A DNA stretch of 62,925 nt from Rhodocyclaceae bacterium. GTDB lineage: Bacteria; Pseudomonadota; Gammaproteobacteria; Burkholderiales; Rhodocyclaceae. Position numbers and translations under genes: made by a program. Below the pieces are notes generated by a model that searched no databases, was not told the DNA's origin, and worked only from the letters and a program-made list of their open reading frames with translations. The DNA is taken from assembly GCA_026646875.1 (NCBI GenBank), contig JAPKHL010000003.1:1-62925 (forward strand). The letters are read 5' to 3'. Shown here one piece after another: positions 52,749 to 62,473 of the stretch (position 1 is its first letter; each line of letters begins with the position of its first letter).

Positions 52749-54812
52749 ATGTCCATCGATTCGCACAGCCGCCCCCCGGGGAAGGCGATGCCGCCAGGTG
52801 CGGACGAGTCGGCCGCCACGGCCTTGGCGCTGTTGCGCGGCGGCGACCGGGCGGGTGCGGCGGCGATGCTGCAACGTCTGCTGGCCCGGCAACCGGACGA
52901 TCCCCATGCCCTGCACGTGATGAGCCTGCTGCTGCAGGCGCGCGGCGAGCTCGTTGCTGCCGTGGCGCACGCCGCCCGCGCGGCTCGGGTGGCGCCCGGA
53001 AATCCCGGTCTGCACTACATGCACGGCAATCTGTTGCACGATGCCGGACAACCGGCCGAAGCCGCGCGGGCGTATGCGATCGCGACCCGCCTGAAGCCGG
53101 ATTTCTTCGAGGCGTTCAATAATCTGGGCCTCGCCCTGCAGGACAGTGGCGATCTGTCCGCCGCCGCCGAAGCCCTGCATCGGGCGAGGGCCCTGCGACC
53201 GGACAGCACAAGCGCGCTCGCCAATCTCGTCGGTGTTCTGGAACAGTCCGGACGCGCGGAGGAGGCCTATGCGCTGCTCGCCGGCACGTTGCCGCCCGTG
53301 CTCGACGATCGCTTGCAGACGTTGCGATCGGAGATCGGCGACCGCCTCGCCCGGCAGTCCGCGCTGGCCAACCGGACCGCCGAGGCGGTGGCCCGCTACC
53401 GGCAACTGGCAGCCCTGGATCCGGCTGACTGGCGGGCGCGCATCGGTGCCCGTCTCACCCTGCCGGCGATCCACGCGAGTGCGGCCGCGCAGGATGCCGC
53501 CCGCGCGGCCTACGGCACCGGCCTCGATGCGCTGCTCGCCGAGCTCGACGAGGCCACGCTGGCGGCACTCACACCGGGAGACTGTCTGGCCGCAGCGGTC
53601 CGTGACAATTTCCTGCTGGCCTACCAGGGTGAGGACGATCGGGCCTTGCAGGCACGTTATGGGACGCTGATGGGCCGCCTGCTCGACCGCGCCCTGCCGG
53701 AGTTCCGCCAGCCGCTTGCACGGCCGGTCGTGGCCGGACGGCCGCTGCGGATCGGTTTCGCCGGGTGCTTTTTCCGCGATTGCACGGTCGGTCACTATTT
53801 CGCTTCCTGGATCACCGATCTTCCCGGCGCGGATTTCGAATGCACCGTCTATCTGCTCGGCGGACCCGAGGACGAGATGACCCGGACGATCTGCCAGCGG
53901 GCACGCCGGGTCCGGCTCGACGGTCCGCTGGGCGAGGCTGCGGCGGCCATCCGTGCCGATGCGCCGGATCTCCTGGTTTTTCCGGAACTGGGGATGAATG
54001 GTCGCACCCTGGCCCTGGCCGGCCTGCGCCTGGCACCGGTACAGTGCGCCGGCTGGGGGCATCCGGTGACCAGCGGCCTGGCCACCGTCGATCACTACCT
54101 GTCCTGTGCGCTCATGGAGCCGCCGGAGGCGGCTGCGCACTACACGGAGAACCTGTGCTGCCTGCCCGGGCTCGGCACTCGCTATGCCCGGCCGGCGATG
54201 GCCAGTTCGCGGACACGGGCGTCCTTCGGCTTGCCGGATGACGCGCATCTCTATCTCATGCCGCACGCGCTGTTCAAGCTCCACCCGGAGAACGACGCGA
54301 CGGTGGCGCGGATCCTTGCGGCCGATCCGCACGGGCTGCTGGTTCTCTGCGCCGGCGAGACCGAGGGAATGACCCGGGATTTCCTGGCCCGCCTGCACGG
54401 CGTGCTCGGCGAAAACGGGGTGGCGCCGGAGCGCTGCCGGCTGCAGCCTTACCTGGCGCGCGGCGATTATCTGGCACTCAACCGGGTCTGCGATGTGCTG
54501 CTCGACCCGACCCGCTGGTCGGGCGGCAATGTCACGCTCGATGCGATTGCCTCGGGCCTGCCGATCGTGACGCGCTGGGGACGCTTCATGCGCGGGCGCC
54601 AGACGGCCGGCCTGCTGCGGGCAATCGGCTGCGAGTTCCTGATTGCCGACGATGAGGATGCCTACGTCACCCTGGCCCTGCGCCTGGCGGGGGATACTGA
54701 ACTGCGTGCCGCGACGGTGCGGCAGCTTGTCGAAGGGGCTCGGGCGATTTTCGACGATGCGGAACCGGTCGCAGCGCTGGCGCAGTCGTTTCGCGCGATG
54801 CTGACCGCGTGA
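52749..54812 (+). CDS. TPR protein with GT41-like transferase domain (second copy)
   Basis: Protein of 687 residues. Tetratricopeptide repeats lie at about 25-190 (EAFNNLGLALQDSGDLSAAA), with degenerate repeats to about 300. A SPINDLY/OGT-like region covers about 330-680 (LRIGFAGCFFRDCTVGHYF, LVFPELGMN, VQCAGWGHPVTSG, LMPHALFKLHPEN, VLLDPTRWSGGNVTLDAI). It differs clearly from the homolog at 29653: GWGHPVTSG replaces GYPGTLG, and the TPR region is shorter. The target may be a glycan, a surface protein or the exported polysaccharide; context favours envelope glycosylation. Confidence 0.87.
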   Translation: MSIDSHSRPPGKAMPPGADESAATALALLRGGDRAGAAAMLQRLLARQPDDPHALHVMSLLLQARGELVAAVAHAARAARVAPGNPGLHYMHGNLLHDAGQPAEAARAYAIATRLKPDFFEAFNNLGLALQDSGDLSAAAEALHRARALRPDSTSALANLVGVLEQSGRAEEAYALLAGTLPPVLDDRLQTLRSEIGDRLARQSALANRTAEAVARYRQLAALDPADWRARIGARLTLPAIHASAAAQDAARAAYGTGLDALLAELDEATLAALTPGDCLAAAVRDNFLLAYQGEDDRALQARYGTLMGRLLDRALPEFRQPLARPVVAGRPLRIGFAGCFFRDCTVGHYFASWITDLPGADFECTVYLLGGPEDEMTRTICQRARRVRLDGPLGEAAAAIRADAPDLLVFPELGMNGRTLALAGLRLAPVQCAGWGHPVTSGLATVDHYLSCALMEPPEAAAHYTENLCCLPGLGTRYARPAMASSRTRASFGLPDDAHLYLMPHALFKLHPENDATVARILAADPHGLLVLCAGETEGMTRDFLARLHGVLGENGVAPERCRLQPYLARGDYLALNRVCDVLLDPTRWSGGNVTLDAIASGLPIVTRWGRFMRGRQTAGLLRAIGCEFLIADDEDAYVTLALRLAGDTELRAATVRQLVEGARAIFDDAEPVAALAQSFRAMLTA

Positions 54813-54843
54813 GCCGTCCGGTCGTGGCGGAATCGCCCGTGGG

Positions 54844-56190
54844 TCAGTACCGTTCGTTGCGGGGTGGGGCGATCAGGGCGAGCATGGCCAGCAGCGCGGC
54901 CACGAAGAGCCAGCTGCTGTAGCGCAATTCCGCCGCCGGTGCGGCGAGGATCAGGGGCAGGGTGTAGAAGAGGCCGCTCAGGGCACAGGCCAGGGCGAAG
55001 CGATCGGTGAAGGCCGGACGCCGTGCCCGGTTCCGCCGCCAGGCGGCCAGCCCGCAACCGAAGGCCAGCAGCAGATAGGGCAACGGTGCCGAAATCCACC
55101 AACCGACGCTTTCCGTAAACCAGTGCATGGCGGCACGATTGACTGGTGAGGTGTTCACCGGGATGTCCGGGTTGTCGCGGTAGGCGATGACGGTGGGCAC
55201 ATAGGCCAGCGACTGCGGCCGATCATTGCGGAAGCGGCTGAAGAGGGCCCGGGTGAGCGCCCAGCGGTGCGCGAGATAGGCGCCGGGATAGGTGCGGATC
55301 GCAGCGAGCCAGGCGGCGTTCAGCTGCCGGACCTGCGCCTTGTCGAACGGGTGCCCGAAGCCGTCGGCGATGGCCCATTCGCCGGTGTACAGGGGGACGT
55401 TGGCGAAGGGCGTGTATTTCGCGGCAAGGTGATCGACGCTCAGATTCGCTGGCCGGACGAAATCCGGCAGGAGCATGGTCCGCTCGGCGATGGAAATCGC
55501 GGCGAGATCCCACAGCTGCACGACGGCGAAGGTCTTGACACGGTGGACGACCATGGCCCGGTCAAGCAGCATTCCGGCGACGAGGACGGTGACGCAGGCG
55601 AGCAGGGTGGCGAGCGCCAGGCGCAGGCGCGGCAGCGGAGCGCCGGGTGCGCGCAGTTCGGCGCGTGCCGCGAACCAGAGAAGGGCCAGTGGCAACAGGG
55701 CAAGCAGGGCGTTGTGCCGGACCATGCCGCCGTAGAGCAGGCAGGGCAGGGCGGCGTAGAGCAGGGCGGGGCGGGCAAGGCGCACGGCGGCCAGGATGAG
55801 CGCCGTGCCCAGCGTGAGGCTGGCCACCAGGGCAGCGTCCGTCCAGAGGTGGGCGAGGATCAGCAGCACCGGAGAGAGCAGGGCAAGCAGCAGGGCGGCG
55901 GCGATGCGCGCGGGCGGGCCGCTGAATAGTGCGCAGGCGGCGAGCCAGACTCCCGTCCAGAACGCCGCGACGTGAATCAGGAAAATGCCGCCGCTTCCCG
56001 GCCAGACGGCGTGTACCAGCGCCCAGAAGGCGGTCATGGTCACCGGCGCGATGTTCGAGTACTCGCCGCTGCGGATCTGCCAGAACTGATAGGCCGAGTC
56101 GAAGGAGAGAAAGCCGGGATAGAAGGCGGCCACGCACAGCAGGAAGCCGATGACGGGCAGGGCGAGGTTGCGCAGCAGGTTCCGCGTCAT
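54844..56190 (-). CDS. Polytopic membrane glycosyltransferase-like protein (GtrC-like)
   Basis: Membrane protein of 448 residues with about eleven helices. A large non-membrane loop lies at about 220-340 (RVKTFAVVQLWDLAAISIAE ... ANLSVDHLAAKYTPFANVPLYTGEW). This resembles GT-C-fold or unnamed DUF proteins that act with GtrA/GtrB. The start is ATGA-coupled to gtrA. In serotype-conversion cassettes the third gene encodes the specific glycosyltransferase that moves a sugar from the polyprenyl carrier to the glycan; this protein fills that position. No named family was recognised, so the function is by context. Confidence 0.7.
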   Translation of the reverse strand: MTRNLLRNLALPVIGFLLCVAAFYPGFLSFDSAYQFWQIRSGEYSNIAPVTMTAFWALVHAVWPGSGGIFLIHVAAFWTGVWLAACALFSGPPARIAAALLLALLSPVLLILAHLWTDAALVASLTLGTALILAAVRLARPALLYAALPCLLYGGMVRHNALLALLPLALLWFAARAELRAPGAPLPRLRLALATLLACVTVLVAGMLLDRAMVVHRVKTFAVVQLWDLAAISIAERTMLLPDFVRPANLSVDHLAAKYTPFANVPLYTGEWAIADGFGHPFDKAQVRQLNAAWLAAIRTYPGAYLAHRWALTRALFSRFRNDRPQSLAYVPTVIAYRDNPDIPVNTSPVNRAAMHWFTESVGWWISAPLPYLLLAFGCGLAAWRRNRARRPAFTDRFALACALSGLFYTLPLILAAPAAELRYSSWLFVAALLAMLALIAPPRNERY

Positions 56191-56564
56191 GATCGGGAGG
56201 ACGTGAATACCCAGCGCTTGCTGAGCAGATAGGTTTGCGCCGCGACAATCCCCGAGGCGATGAGGAAGCCGGGCAGGTAGTGCAGACCGGCGCTGCGCAC
56301 GGCGAGCGCCAGGACGGCCGTGCTGGTGCACAGGCCGGCAAGGGCGACCAGCAGGTACTGGAGCAGCGCCCGTCCGTGCGGGGCGTCCGAGCGGAAACTG
56401 ATGTGGTAGTGGTAGGTGTAGGACACCGCGAAGGCGGCAATGAAGGCGGGAACGTTGGCCAGCACCGGGTCGACCCGGGCAAGATCCGCCAGGACGGAGA
56501 GGACCGCGCCGTGCACCAGGGTCGCCAGGCCGCCCCCGGCGATGAACCTGAGCAGGCCGGTCAT
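56187..56564 (-). CDS. GtrA family flippase-like protein
   Basis: Small membrane protein of 125 residues with four helices. The conserved motifs include FIAGGGLATLVHGAVLSVL at the start, FAVSYTYHYHISFRS and the end YLLSKRWVF. GtrA proteins are thought to flip polyprenyl-phosphate sugars made by GtrB. It is coupled on both sides by ATGA overlaps to the GtrB-like gene and to the membrane transferase. Confidence 0.92.
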   Translation of the reverse strand: MTGLLRFIAGGGLATLVHGAVLSVLADLARVDPVLANVPAFIAAFAVSYTYHYHISFRSDAPHGRALLQYLLVALAGLCTSTAVLALAVRSAGLHYLPGFLIASGIVAAQTYLLSKRWVFTSSRS

Positions 56565-57556
56565 CGCACCGGTGCGCGCGCGGCGTCCAGGCCGGCCACG
56601 TCCGTACCGCCATCGGTGACGCTAGCGCCGATACCGTGACTTTCGCGGATCAGGTACATCGGCCGCTGCTTGACCTCCTCGAAAATGCGGCCGAGGTATT
56701 CCCCGAGGACGCCCAGGCCGATCAGCTGGATGCCGCCGATGAAGAGGATGGTGACCATGATCGAGGCGTAGCCCGGCAGGTCGATGCCGAAGAATAGCGT
56801 GCGCAGGATCAGGAAGCTGGCGTAGAAGAAGGCGCACAGGGCGATGCCCGCCCCCAGGTAGCTCCAGATGCGCAGGGGCAGGGAGCTGAAGGAGGTGATG
56901 CCGTCGAGGGCGAGGTTCCAGAGCCGCCAGTAGTTCCAGGTGGTGACGCCGGCGTGGCGCGGGTGGCGGTCGAAATAGACGGTGGCCTGACGGAAGCCGA
57001 CCCAGGCGAACAGCCCCTTCATGAAGCGGTTGCGTTCGGGCAGGCGGCGCAGCGCGTCCATCGCCGGTCGCGAAATCAGGCGGAAGTCGCCGGTGTTGCG
57101 CGGGATGCGGATCGAGGTCATTTTCTCGAGGGCACGGTAGAAGGCATTGGCCGTTGCCTTCTTCACCCAGGTCTCGCCCTGGCGGCTGCGTCGCGTGGCG
57201 TTGACCACCTCGTAGCCTTCACGCCACTTGGCGAGCAGTTCCGGAATCAGTTCCGGCGGGTCCTGCAGATCGGCATCGATGGGAATTACCGCATCGCCGG
57301 TCGCATGGTCGAGGCCGGCGGTCAGCGCGATTTCCTTGCCGAAGTTGCGCGACAGGTCGATGACCTTGACGCGGGGGTCGCGGCCGTGGAGCTCGGTCAG
57401 CTGCGCCAGGGTGTCGTCGCGACTGCCGTCATTGACGCAGACGATTTCCCAGGTTTCGCCCAGACCGTCGAGCACGCCGGCGACGCGATCGTAGAAGGCC
57501 TGGACGTTCTGCGACTCGTTGTGCATCGGCACGACGATCGATAGACAGGGGGGCAT
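56561..57556 (-). CDS. GtrB-like polyprenyl-phosphate glycosyltransferase (GT2)
   Basis: Protein of 331 residues. The GT2 domain (about 5-225) begins LSIVVPMHNESQNV and contains VNDGSRDDT, PIDADLQDPPELIPEL and NTGDFRLISRPAM. Two membrane helices lie at about 235-300. This is the GtrB/DPM1-like layout that moves a sugar (often glucose) from UDP-sugar to undecaprenyl phosphate. First gene of the gtrB-gtrA-gtrC-like trio. About 137 bases separate it from the divergent gene at 57694. Confidence 0.94.
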   Translation of the reverse strand: MPPCLSIVVPMHNESQNVQAFYDRVAGVLDGLGETWEIVCVNDGSRDDTLAQLTELHGRDPRVKVIDLSRNFGKEIALTAGLDHATGDAVIPIDADLQDPPELIPELLAKWREGYEVVNATRRSRQGETWVKKATANAFYRALEKMTSIRIPRNTGDFRLISRPAMDALRRLPERNRFMKGLFAWVGFRQATVYFDRHPRHAGVTTWNYWRLWNLALDGITSFSSLPLRIWSYLGAGIALCAFFYASFLILRTLFFGIDLPGYASIMVTILFIGGIQLIGLGVLGEYLGRIFEEVKQRPMYLIRESHGIGASVTDGGTDVAGLDAARAPVR

Positions 57557-57693
57557 GGCGTGATTGTCAGATGCGAAAATGAATCAATGACGCCATTGTA
57601 ATTGATTTGTCCCGCGCCGCCGGCGGCGCTCCGCATCTTCCGCTGCCCGGCCGGAGGCTCACGTCCGGACGGACAATCCGGGATAATGCCGGG

Positions 57694-60045
57694 ATGTCCA
57701 GAAAAAAAACGTGGTTTGCCCTCGGCGGCGCGGCGGCGCTGGGGTTGCTCCTGCTTGCCGGCCGTCCGCTCCTCCAGCCGCCCGAGCCACCGCCCCCCCC
57801 GGTGGCGCCGGCGCCGGTGCCGCCAAGCATCGGCTTCATCGACCAGCCGGTCGACGAGATCCTGGCTTCCTCCGAATTCATCGTGTCCGGCTGGGCGCTC
57901 GATCAGGCCGGGGTTTCCGCGGTCGAGGCGGTGCTCGACGGAGAACACCGCTTCCCCCTGCACTACGGGGTGACGCGAGAAGACGTCGCGGCGACGCACG
58001 GCGGTTTTCCCGATGGCGCCCGGGCCGGCTTCGAGGGGCGGCTGGATCTGTCCCGCGTGCTCGGCTCACGCCACGATCTGGCGATCGAGGTGGTGAACAC
58101 GCAGGGGCGACGCACGCCGATCGGGCGCAAGACGGTGATTGCAATGGGGGCCGCGGTTTCCGACCTGCCCGTCGATCCGCCACCGGAAGCGCAGTTCTTC
58201 GTGCTGATGGCGACCAGCGGGGTCGCGGCGGGCGGGGCAGCGGAAATCGGCGAACTGTATGCGCCGATGACCAGCCGCACCATGAAGGTCGGCATGCGGG
58301 TGCCGATCCTGTATCTGCGGACCACCCGGGGGCGTGCCCGGGACTGGGCGTTCGACCCGGATTTCGACACCTCGCGCCGTTGCGGCGACAAGGTGATCGC
58401 CGAGGATTCCCTGAATGGCGTGATCGCCTACGCGATCGAAAAGCAGCTGCCGGTGCTGTTCACCCTGAACGGCGGGGTCTGGGCCGATGCCACCTGCGAC
58501 GCGCCGGAGTGGGACGTGAATGACGCCCTCGAACGGTCGGTGGAGAACTGCCAGTGGAACGAGCGCAACGAGGTGTTCTCCGACGATCACCTGGAGCACC
58601 TGCCCGGCTCGGCCGGCAGCCCGCAGCTGGCGCGCGCGCTGACCCTGAATGTCCATGCGGGCGAGGTGCGACGCTACAAGAAGCGCAACCTGCAGCAGGC
58701 CGGGCGGCTGGTCCAGCGCTTCGCGCGCGAGCATCCGCATCTGTTCGTCGGGATCAATCTCGATCCCGACGTCTACATGAATCCTTTCTTCGAGTCGCCG
58801 AAGCACTGGCATGACTACAACCCGCGGACCCTGCGGCAGTTCCGCGAGTGGTTGCGCGGCAGTGGCCCCTACGCCGGTGGCGGCCGCCCCGATCTCTCCG
58901 CCTACCGGCGCAGCCAGCCGCTCACCCTGCGCGAGGTCAACCGGCTGGCCGGCCGGCAGTGGACGCGCTGGAGCCAGGTGGATCCACCCCGCGACTTTCC
59001 GGCCAGCGGCGAGCCGCCCGTGGACGATCCGTGGTTCCGCGAGTGGGAGCGCTTCCGTCGGCATCTGGTCGATCTGCACTACGACGAGCTGTCGGAATGG
59101 CTGGTCGAGGCGGGTGTGGAAAAGCGCTTCATCTTTTCGTCGCAGGGATTCCTTGCGCATCCGGTGCCCTTTCCGGTGGCGCTGGACAGCCCGCCGCGGA
59201 ATTTCGATTCGGCCGGCGTGACGATCGAGGGCGCAGTGCCACGCCAGGGTCACCTGGGGGCGATCCTGTACGGCAAGGCCAGCGTCAATACGGTGCCGAT
59301 GGAGGGGCGCGACAGCCTGTTCGCGGCGTTCCGCCGCCACGATCCGGCCTGGGCGGTAGTCGAGCACAACACCGCCGATTTCCGTGCGCCCGCCGAACTG
59401 CCGGGATTCGCCGAGGGCTACCGCTCGCTGCGCGACACCTTCAACTACGGTGCCCGCTTCCTCTCGCCGATGGCGTGGAACGGTTCGAACGGCATTTACG
59501 CCGGCCAGCCCGGCTTCGCGGCGTTCACCGCAATCCGCAACACCCCGCTGGAAGAGGCGATCCGGGAGTTTCTCGTCAGCCACGCCAATTTCCCGCGGGG
59601 CGGGCGGCTGTGGGCCTTCGGCGCCCCGCGGTATCCGTCCGACGATGGTTGGCGGGCCGAGACGGGGGGGCTGCGGCCGCTCGGCGGGCGAGTCGAACTG
59701 ACTCCGGCCGGCGCGGAGGGGGCCGTGGTGCTCCTTTCGCCGGAGGAAATCGCCGCACCGGTCGCGGCGATGGCGCATCTTTTCCTGCGCGGCCCGGGCG
59801 TGCGTTCGGTGCACCGCGCCGGCGTGCAGGGGCTCGACGCGGAAAGCGGCGAATGGATCGTCCTGCGCGCGGAGCGCACGGTCGATCCGCTGCCAGCCGG
59901 CGAGGACGTGCTGCGTCTTCCCTTCGAGGCCGGCGAGGGGCGTGTCGTCGAGCGCCTGCGCATTTCCCTGCGCTTCGCGAACGGCACGACATTGCCGCGT
60001 CTGGATCGCATCGGCCTGTGGCCGCGTCTGCCCGGGACGCCGTGA
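57694..60045 (+). CDS. Membrane-anchored glycoside-hydrolase-like protein, unknown specificity
   Basis: Protein of 783 residues. One N-terminal helix (about 6-22) and a Pro-rich linker (about 26-43) lead to a small Ig-like domain (IGFIDQPVDEILASSEFIVSGWALD, about 45-150). A large TIM-barrel-like region follows (about 165-620; LFVGINLDPDVYMNPFF, HYDELSEWLVEAG, WAVVEHNTADFRAPAELPGF, LSPMAWNGSNGIYAGQPGF), resembling GH42-type or other retaining hydrolases. The last part is beta-rich. It is GTGA-coupled to the GT39 gene. I recognise the fold class but not the substrate. It may trim or remodel the glycan made by its neighbours. Confidence 0.75.
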   Translation: MSRKKTWFALGGAAALGLLLLAGRPLLQPPEPPPPPVAPAPVPPSIGFIDQPVDEILASSEFIVSGWALDQAGVSAVEAVLDGEHRFPLHYGVTREDVAATHGGFPDGARAGFEGRLDLSRVLGSRHDLAIEVVNTQGRRTPIGRKTVIAMGAAVSDLPVDPPPEAQFFVLMATSGVAAGGAAEIGELYAPMTSRTMKVGMRVPILYLRTTRGRARDWAFDPDFDTSRRCGDKVIAEDSLNGVIAYAIEKQLPVLFTLNGGVWADATCDAPEWDVNDALERSVENCQWNERNEVFSDDHLEHLPGSAGSPQLARALTLNVHAGEVRRYKKRNLQQAGRLVQRFAREHPHLFVGINLDPDVYMNPFFESPKHWHDYNPRTLRQFREWLRGSGPYAGGGRPDLSAYRRSQPLTLREVNRLAGRQWTRWSQVDPPRDFPASGEPPVDDPWFREWERFRRHLVDLHYDELSEWLVEAGVEKRFIFSSQGFLAHPVPFPVALDSPPRNFDSAGVTIEGAVPRQGHLGAILYGKASVNTVPMEGRDSLFAAFRRHDPAWAVVEHNTADFRAPAELPGFAEGYRSLRDTFNYGARFLSPMAWNGSNGIYAGQPGFAAFTAIRNTPLEEAIREFLVSHANFPRGGRLWAFGAPRYPSDDGWRAETGGLRPLGGRVELTPAGAEGAVVLLSPEEIAAPVAAMAHLFLRGPGVRSVHRAGVQGLDAESGEWIVLRAERTVDPLPAGEDVLRLPFEAGEGRVVERLRISLRFANGTTLPRLDRIGLWPRLPGTP

Positions 60046-61709
60046 CGGCGGGGGAACGACGCCCTCGCACGCGGTGGCCGGCATTCCTGGCCACCGCGTG
60101 CCTGCTCCTGCTCGGGGGCTGGTTACGCCTCGACCAGTTTGTCGCGCAGGTACTGATCGACGACGAGTGGCATGCCGTGCATCAACTGATCGGCAACACC
60201 CCCCAGGGTATCCTGACCTCCTTCGGGCATGCCGATCACAGCATTCCGCTGACCCTGTTCTACTGGCTGGAAGCCGATCTGTTCGGCCTCTCCGAGCTGG
60301 CCATGCGCTGGCCGCTGATGGCCTGCGGACTGGCCACGCTGCTGCTGTTTCCGGCCTATGTCCGGCAGCGCCTGGGGGCTGTCGAGGCGCTGGTGTTCGG
60401 ACTGCTGGTCGCGCTTTCCCCCCTGCTGATCATCTACAGCAGAACGGCGCGGCCCTATGCGCTCACGCTGCTGCTCGTCTTCGTCGCCGTGCATGCCTTC
60501 GAGGCCTATCGCCTGGACTCCGGTCGGCGCCTGCGTCATGGCCTGCTGTACGCCGGGACGGCGACGCTGGCGACCTGGGCGCACCTGCTGGCTGCGCCGT
60601 TCGTCGTGATGCCGTGCCTGCTCGAGGCCGGGCGCCTGCTGCTCTGTCGTCCGGCCGACTGGCGGGCGGCGACGCTGCGCCTGCTGCGGCTCGGCGTGCC
60701 GACCGCGCTGGCGATGCTGGCGGTCATTCTGCCGCCGCTGCTGGCCAACCCCGGCGCCCTGAGCGGCAAGGCCGGGGTGGATCTGCCGCGCGCGGAAACC
60801 TGGGTCGGTATCTGGTTTGCCTGGTTCGGCACCGATTCGGCGGCCGTGCTGGGGGTCTGTCTCGCACTCTGCGCGCTCGGCTGGCGGCGGATGTGGGCGA
60901 CCCTGCCGCTGGCGCGCACGATCCTCGCCGGCCTGCTGCTGACCCTGCTGCTGATCCTGCTGGCACGGCCGGCGTGGGTGAATCACTCGCTGACGCTGGC
61001 CCGCTACCTGCTGCCGGTGCTGCCGCTCCTGCTGCTCGCGACGGCGCTCGGGACGGTACGCCTGGCCGTCCTCGCCGGCCGCCCTGGCGGTCGGCATGCC
61101 GTCTGGTTGCGCGTACCGGTGCTGCTCACCCCGGTGCTCCTGCTGGCGGCCAGCTCGCCGCTGCCGGCCATGCTGCGCTTCCCCAACACGACGACCCTGC
61201 ACTCGGTATTCCAGTTCGATTTCCGGCCGGGGCACAACGTGATGGCGCGGCACCTCGATACCTTTCCCGTTTCGCCCTTCTGGCAGCGCTTGCGTGCCCT
61301 GCCGCCGGGATCGCTGCGGGTGGCGGCCGCGCCCTGGTTCTTCGAGAGCTACGACTGGCTGGCGCCGCGCTGGGAGGCCATCGGCCGTCAGCCGGTCCTG
61401 CCCGGCCATCTTTCCGGCCTCTGCGTCGACTGGCGGCACGGCGAGTTGCCCACGGGCGGGCGTTTCCGCTTCCGCAACGCGGTCCGGCTGGCGGATCTGC
61501 CGGCGGCGGGCGGGGTGGACGTGGTCGTCTTCCAGAAGCGCTTCGCCTTGCCATCGGGCGCATTCACACGCTACGTCGACGCGGGGTTCGAGGCGGACTG
61601 TGCGACGGCGCTGCAGGCCCGGCTGGGGCCGCCGGATTATGAAGATGGTACAATTCTTGCCTTTTATCTGACCCCGCAGGCCCGGGCGATTTCCCATGCT
61701 CAACGGTAA
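60042..61709 (+). CDS. GT39-type membrane glycosyltransferase
   Basis: Integral membrane protein of 555 residues with about twelve helices. The first periplasmic loop has [20 protein letters not shown], whose Asp-Glu pair matches the catalytic acid motif of PMT/ArnT-like GT-C enzymes. [13 protein letters not shown] also fits the family. Such enzymes transfer a sugar from a polyprenyl-phosphate carrier in the periplasm. The soluble C-terminal part (about 420-550) is less typical. It uses a GTG start overlapping the previous stop and overlaps the next gene by 14 bases. Confidence 0.87.
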   Translation: MTAGERRPRTRWPAFLATACLLLLGGWLRLDQFVAQVLIDDEWHAVHQLIGNTPQGILTSFGHADHSIPLTLFYWLEADLFGLSELAMRWPLMACGLATLLLFPAYVRQRLGAVEALVFGLLVALSPLLIIYSRTARPYALTLLLVFVAVHAFEAYRLDSGRRLRHGLLYAGTATLATWAHLLAAPFVVMPCLLEAGRLLLCRPADWRAATLRLLRLGVPTALAMLAVILPPLLANPGALSGKAGVDLPRAETWVGIWFAWFGTDSAAVLGVCLALCALGWRRMWATLPLARTILAGLLLTLLLILLARPAWVNHSLTLARYLLPVLPLLLLATALGTVRLAVLAGRPGGRHAVWLRVPVLLTPVLLLAASSPLPAMLRFPNTTTLHSVFQFDFRPGHNVMARHLDTFPVSPFWQRLRALPPGSLRVAAAPWFFESYDWLAPRWEAIGRQPVLPGHLSGLCVDWRHGELPTGGRFRFRNAVRLADLPAAGGVDVVVFQKRFALPSGAFTRYVDAGFEADCATALQARLGPPDYEDGTILAFYLTPQARAISHAQR

Positions 61710-62460
61710 AAGCATCATGGTCGTCATGCCGGCATTCCGTGCCGGGAAAACGCTGGAGATGACCTGGCGCGCCCTTCCGCACGACGTCATCGACCACGTT
61801 CTGGTGGTCGATGACGCGAGCGACGACGACACCGTTCAGGAGGCCCGCCGCCTCGGGATCGAGTTGCGCCTGCATCCGCATAACCGGGGCTACGGCGCCA
61901 ACCAGAAAACCTGCTACGCAACGGCGATGGCGCAGGAGGCCGACATCGTCGTCATGGTGCACCCCGACTATCAGTACGATCCCCGGCTGGTAACCGCGAT
62001 GGCCGGGATGATCGCCTCCGGTGTGTACGACCTGGTGATCGGCTCGCGGATTCTCGGTGGCGGCGCGCTGCGGGGGGGCATGCCGCTCTGGAAATATGTC
62101 GCCAACCGCTTCCTGACGGCCTGGCAGAACCTGCTGCTGGGTGCCAAGCTTTCCGAATACCACACCGGCTACCGGGCCTATTCGCGCGAGCTCCTGGCAT
62201 CGCTGCCGTGGCAGGGCAATTCGGACGATTTCGTCTTCGACAATGAATTCCTGACCCAGGCCATCGTTGCCGGCTGGCGTGTCGGCGAAATTTCCGTTCC
62301 CACCAAGTATTTTCCGGAAGCGAGTTCGATCAATTTCGTCCGCTCGGTCCGCTACGGGCTGGGGGTGCTGCGCATGTCCTTCCTCGGCTTGCTCGCACGC
62401 ACGGGGGTCCGCTCTCACCGGCTGTTCCAGGGCGGCATGCCGCCTCCCGGCCGCGGCTGA
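61696..62460 (+). CDS. Glycosyltransferase family 2 (DPM1-like)
   Basis: Soluble GT2 protein of 254 residues: [42 protein letters not shown] and [17 protein letters not shown], with [14 protein letters not shown] as acceptor-side motif. It lacks the C-terminal helices of GtrB. It probably charges a polyprenyl phosphate for the GT39 enzyme upstream or the GtrA protein downstream. Confidence 0.92.
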   Translation: MLNGKSIMVVMPAFRAGKTLEMTWRALPHDVIDHVLVVDDASDDDTVQEARRLGIELRLHPHNRGYGANQKTCYATAMAQEADIVVMVHPDYQYDPRLVTAMAGMIASGVYDLVIGSRILGGGALRGGMPLWKYVANRFLTAWQNLLLGAKLSEYHTGYRAYSRELLASLPWQGNSDDFVFDNEFLTQAIVAGWRVGEISVPTKYFPEASSINFVRSVRYGLGVLRMSFLGLLARTGVRSHRLFQGGMPPPGRG

Positions 62461-62473
62461 CAGGCGCCTGGTC

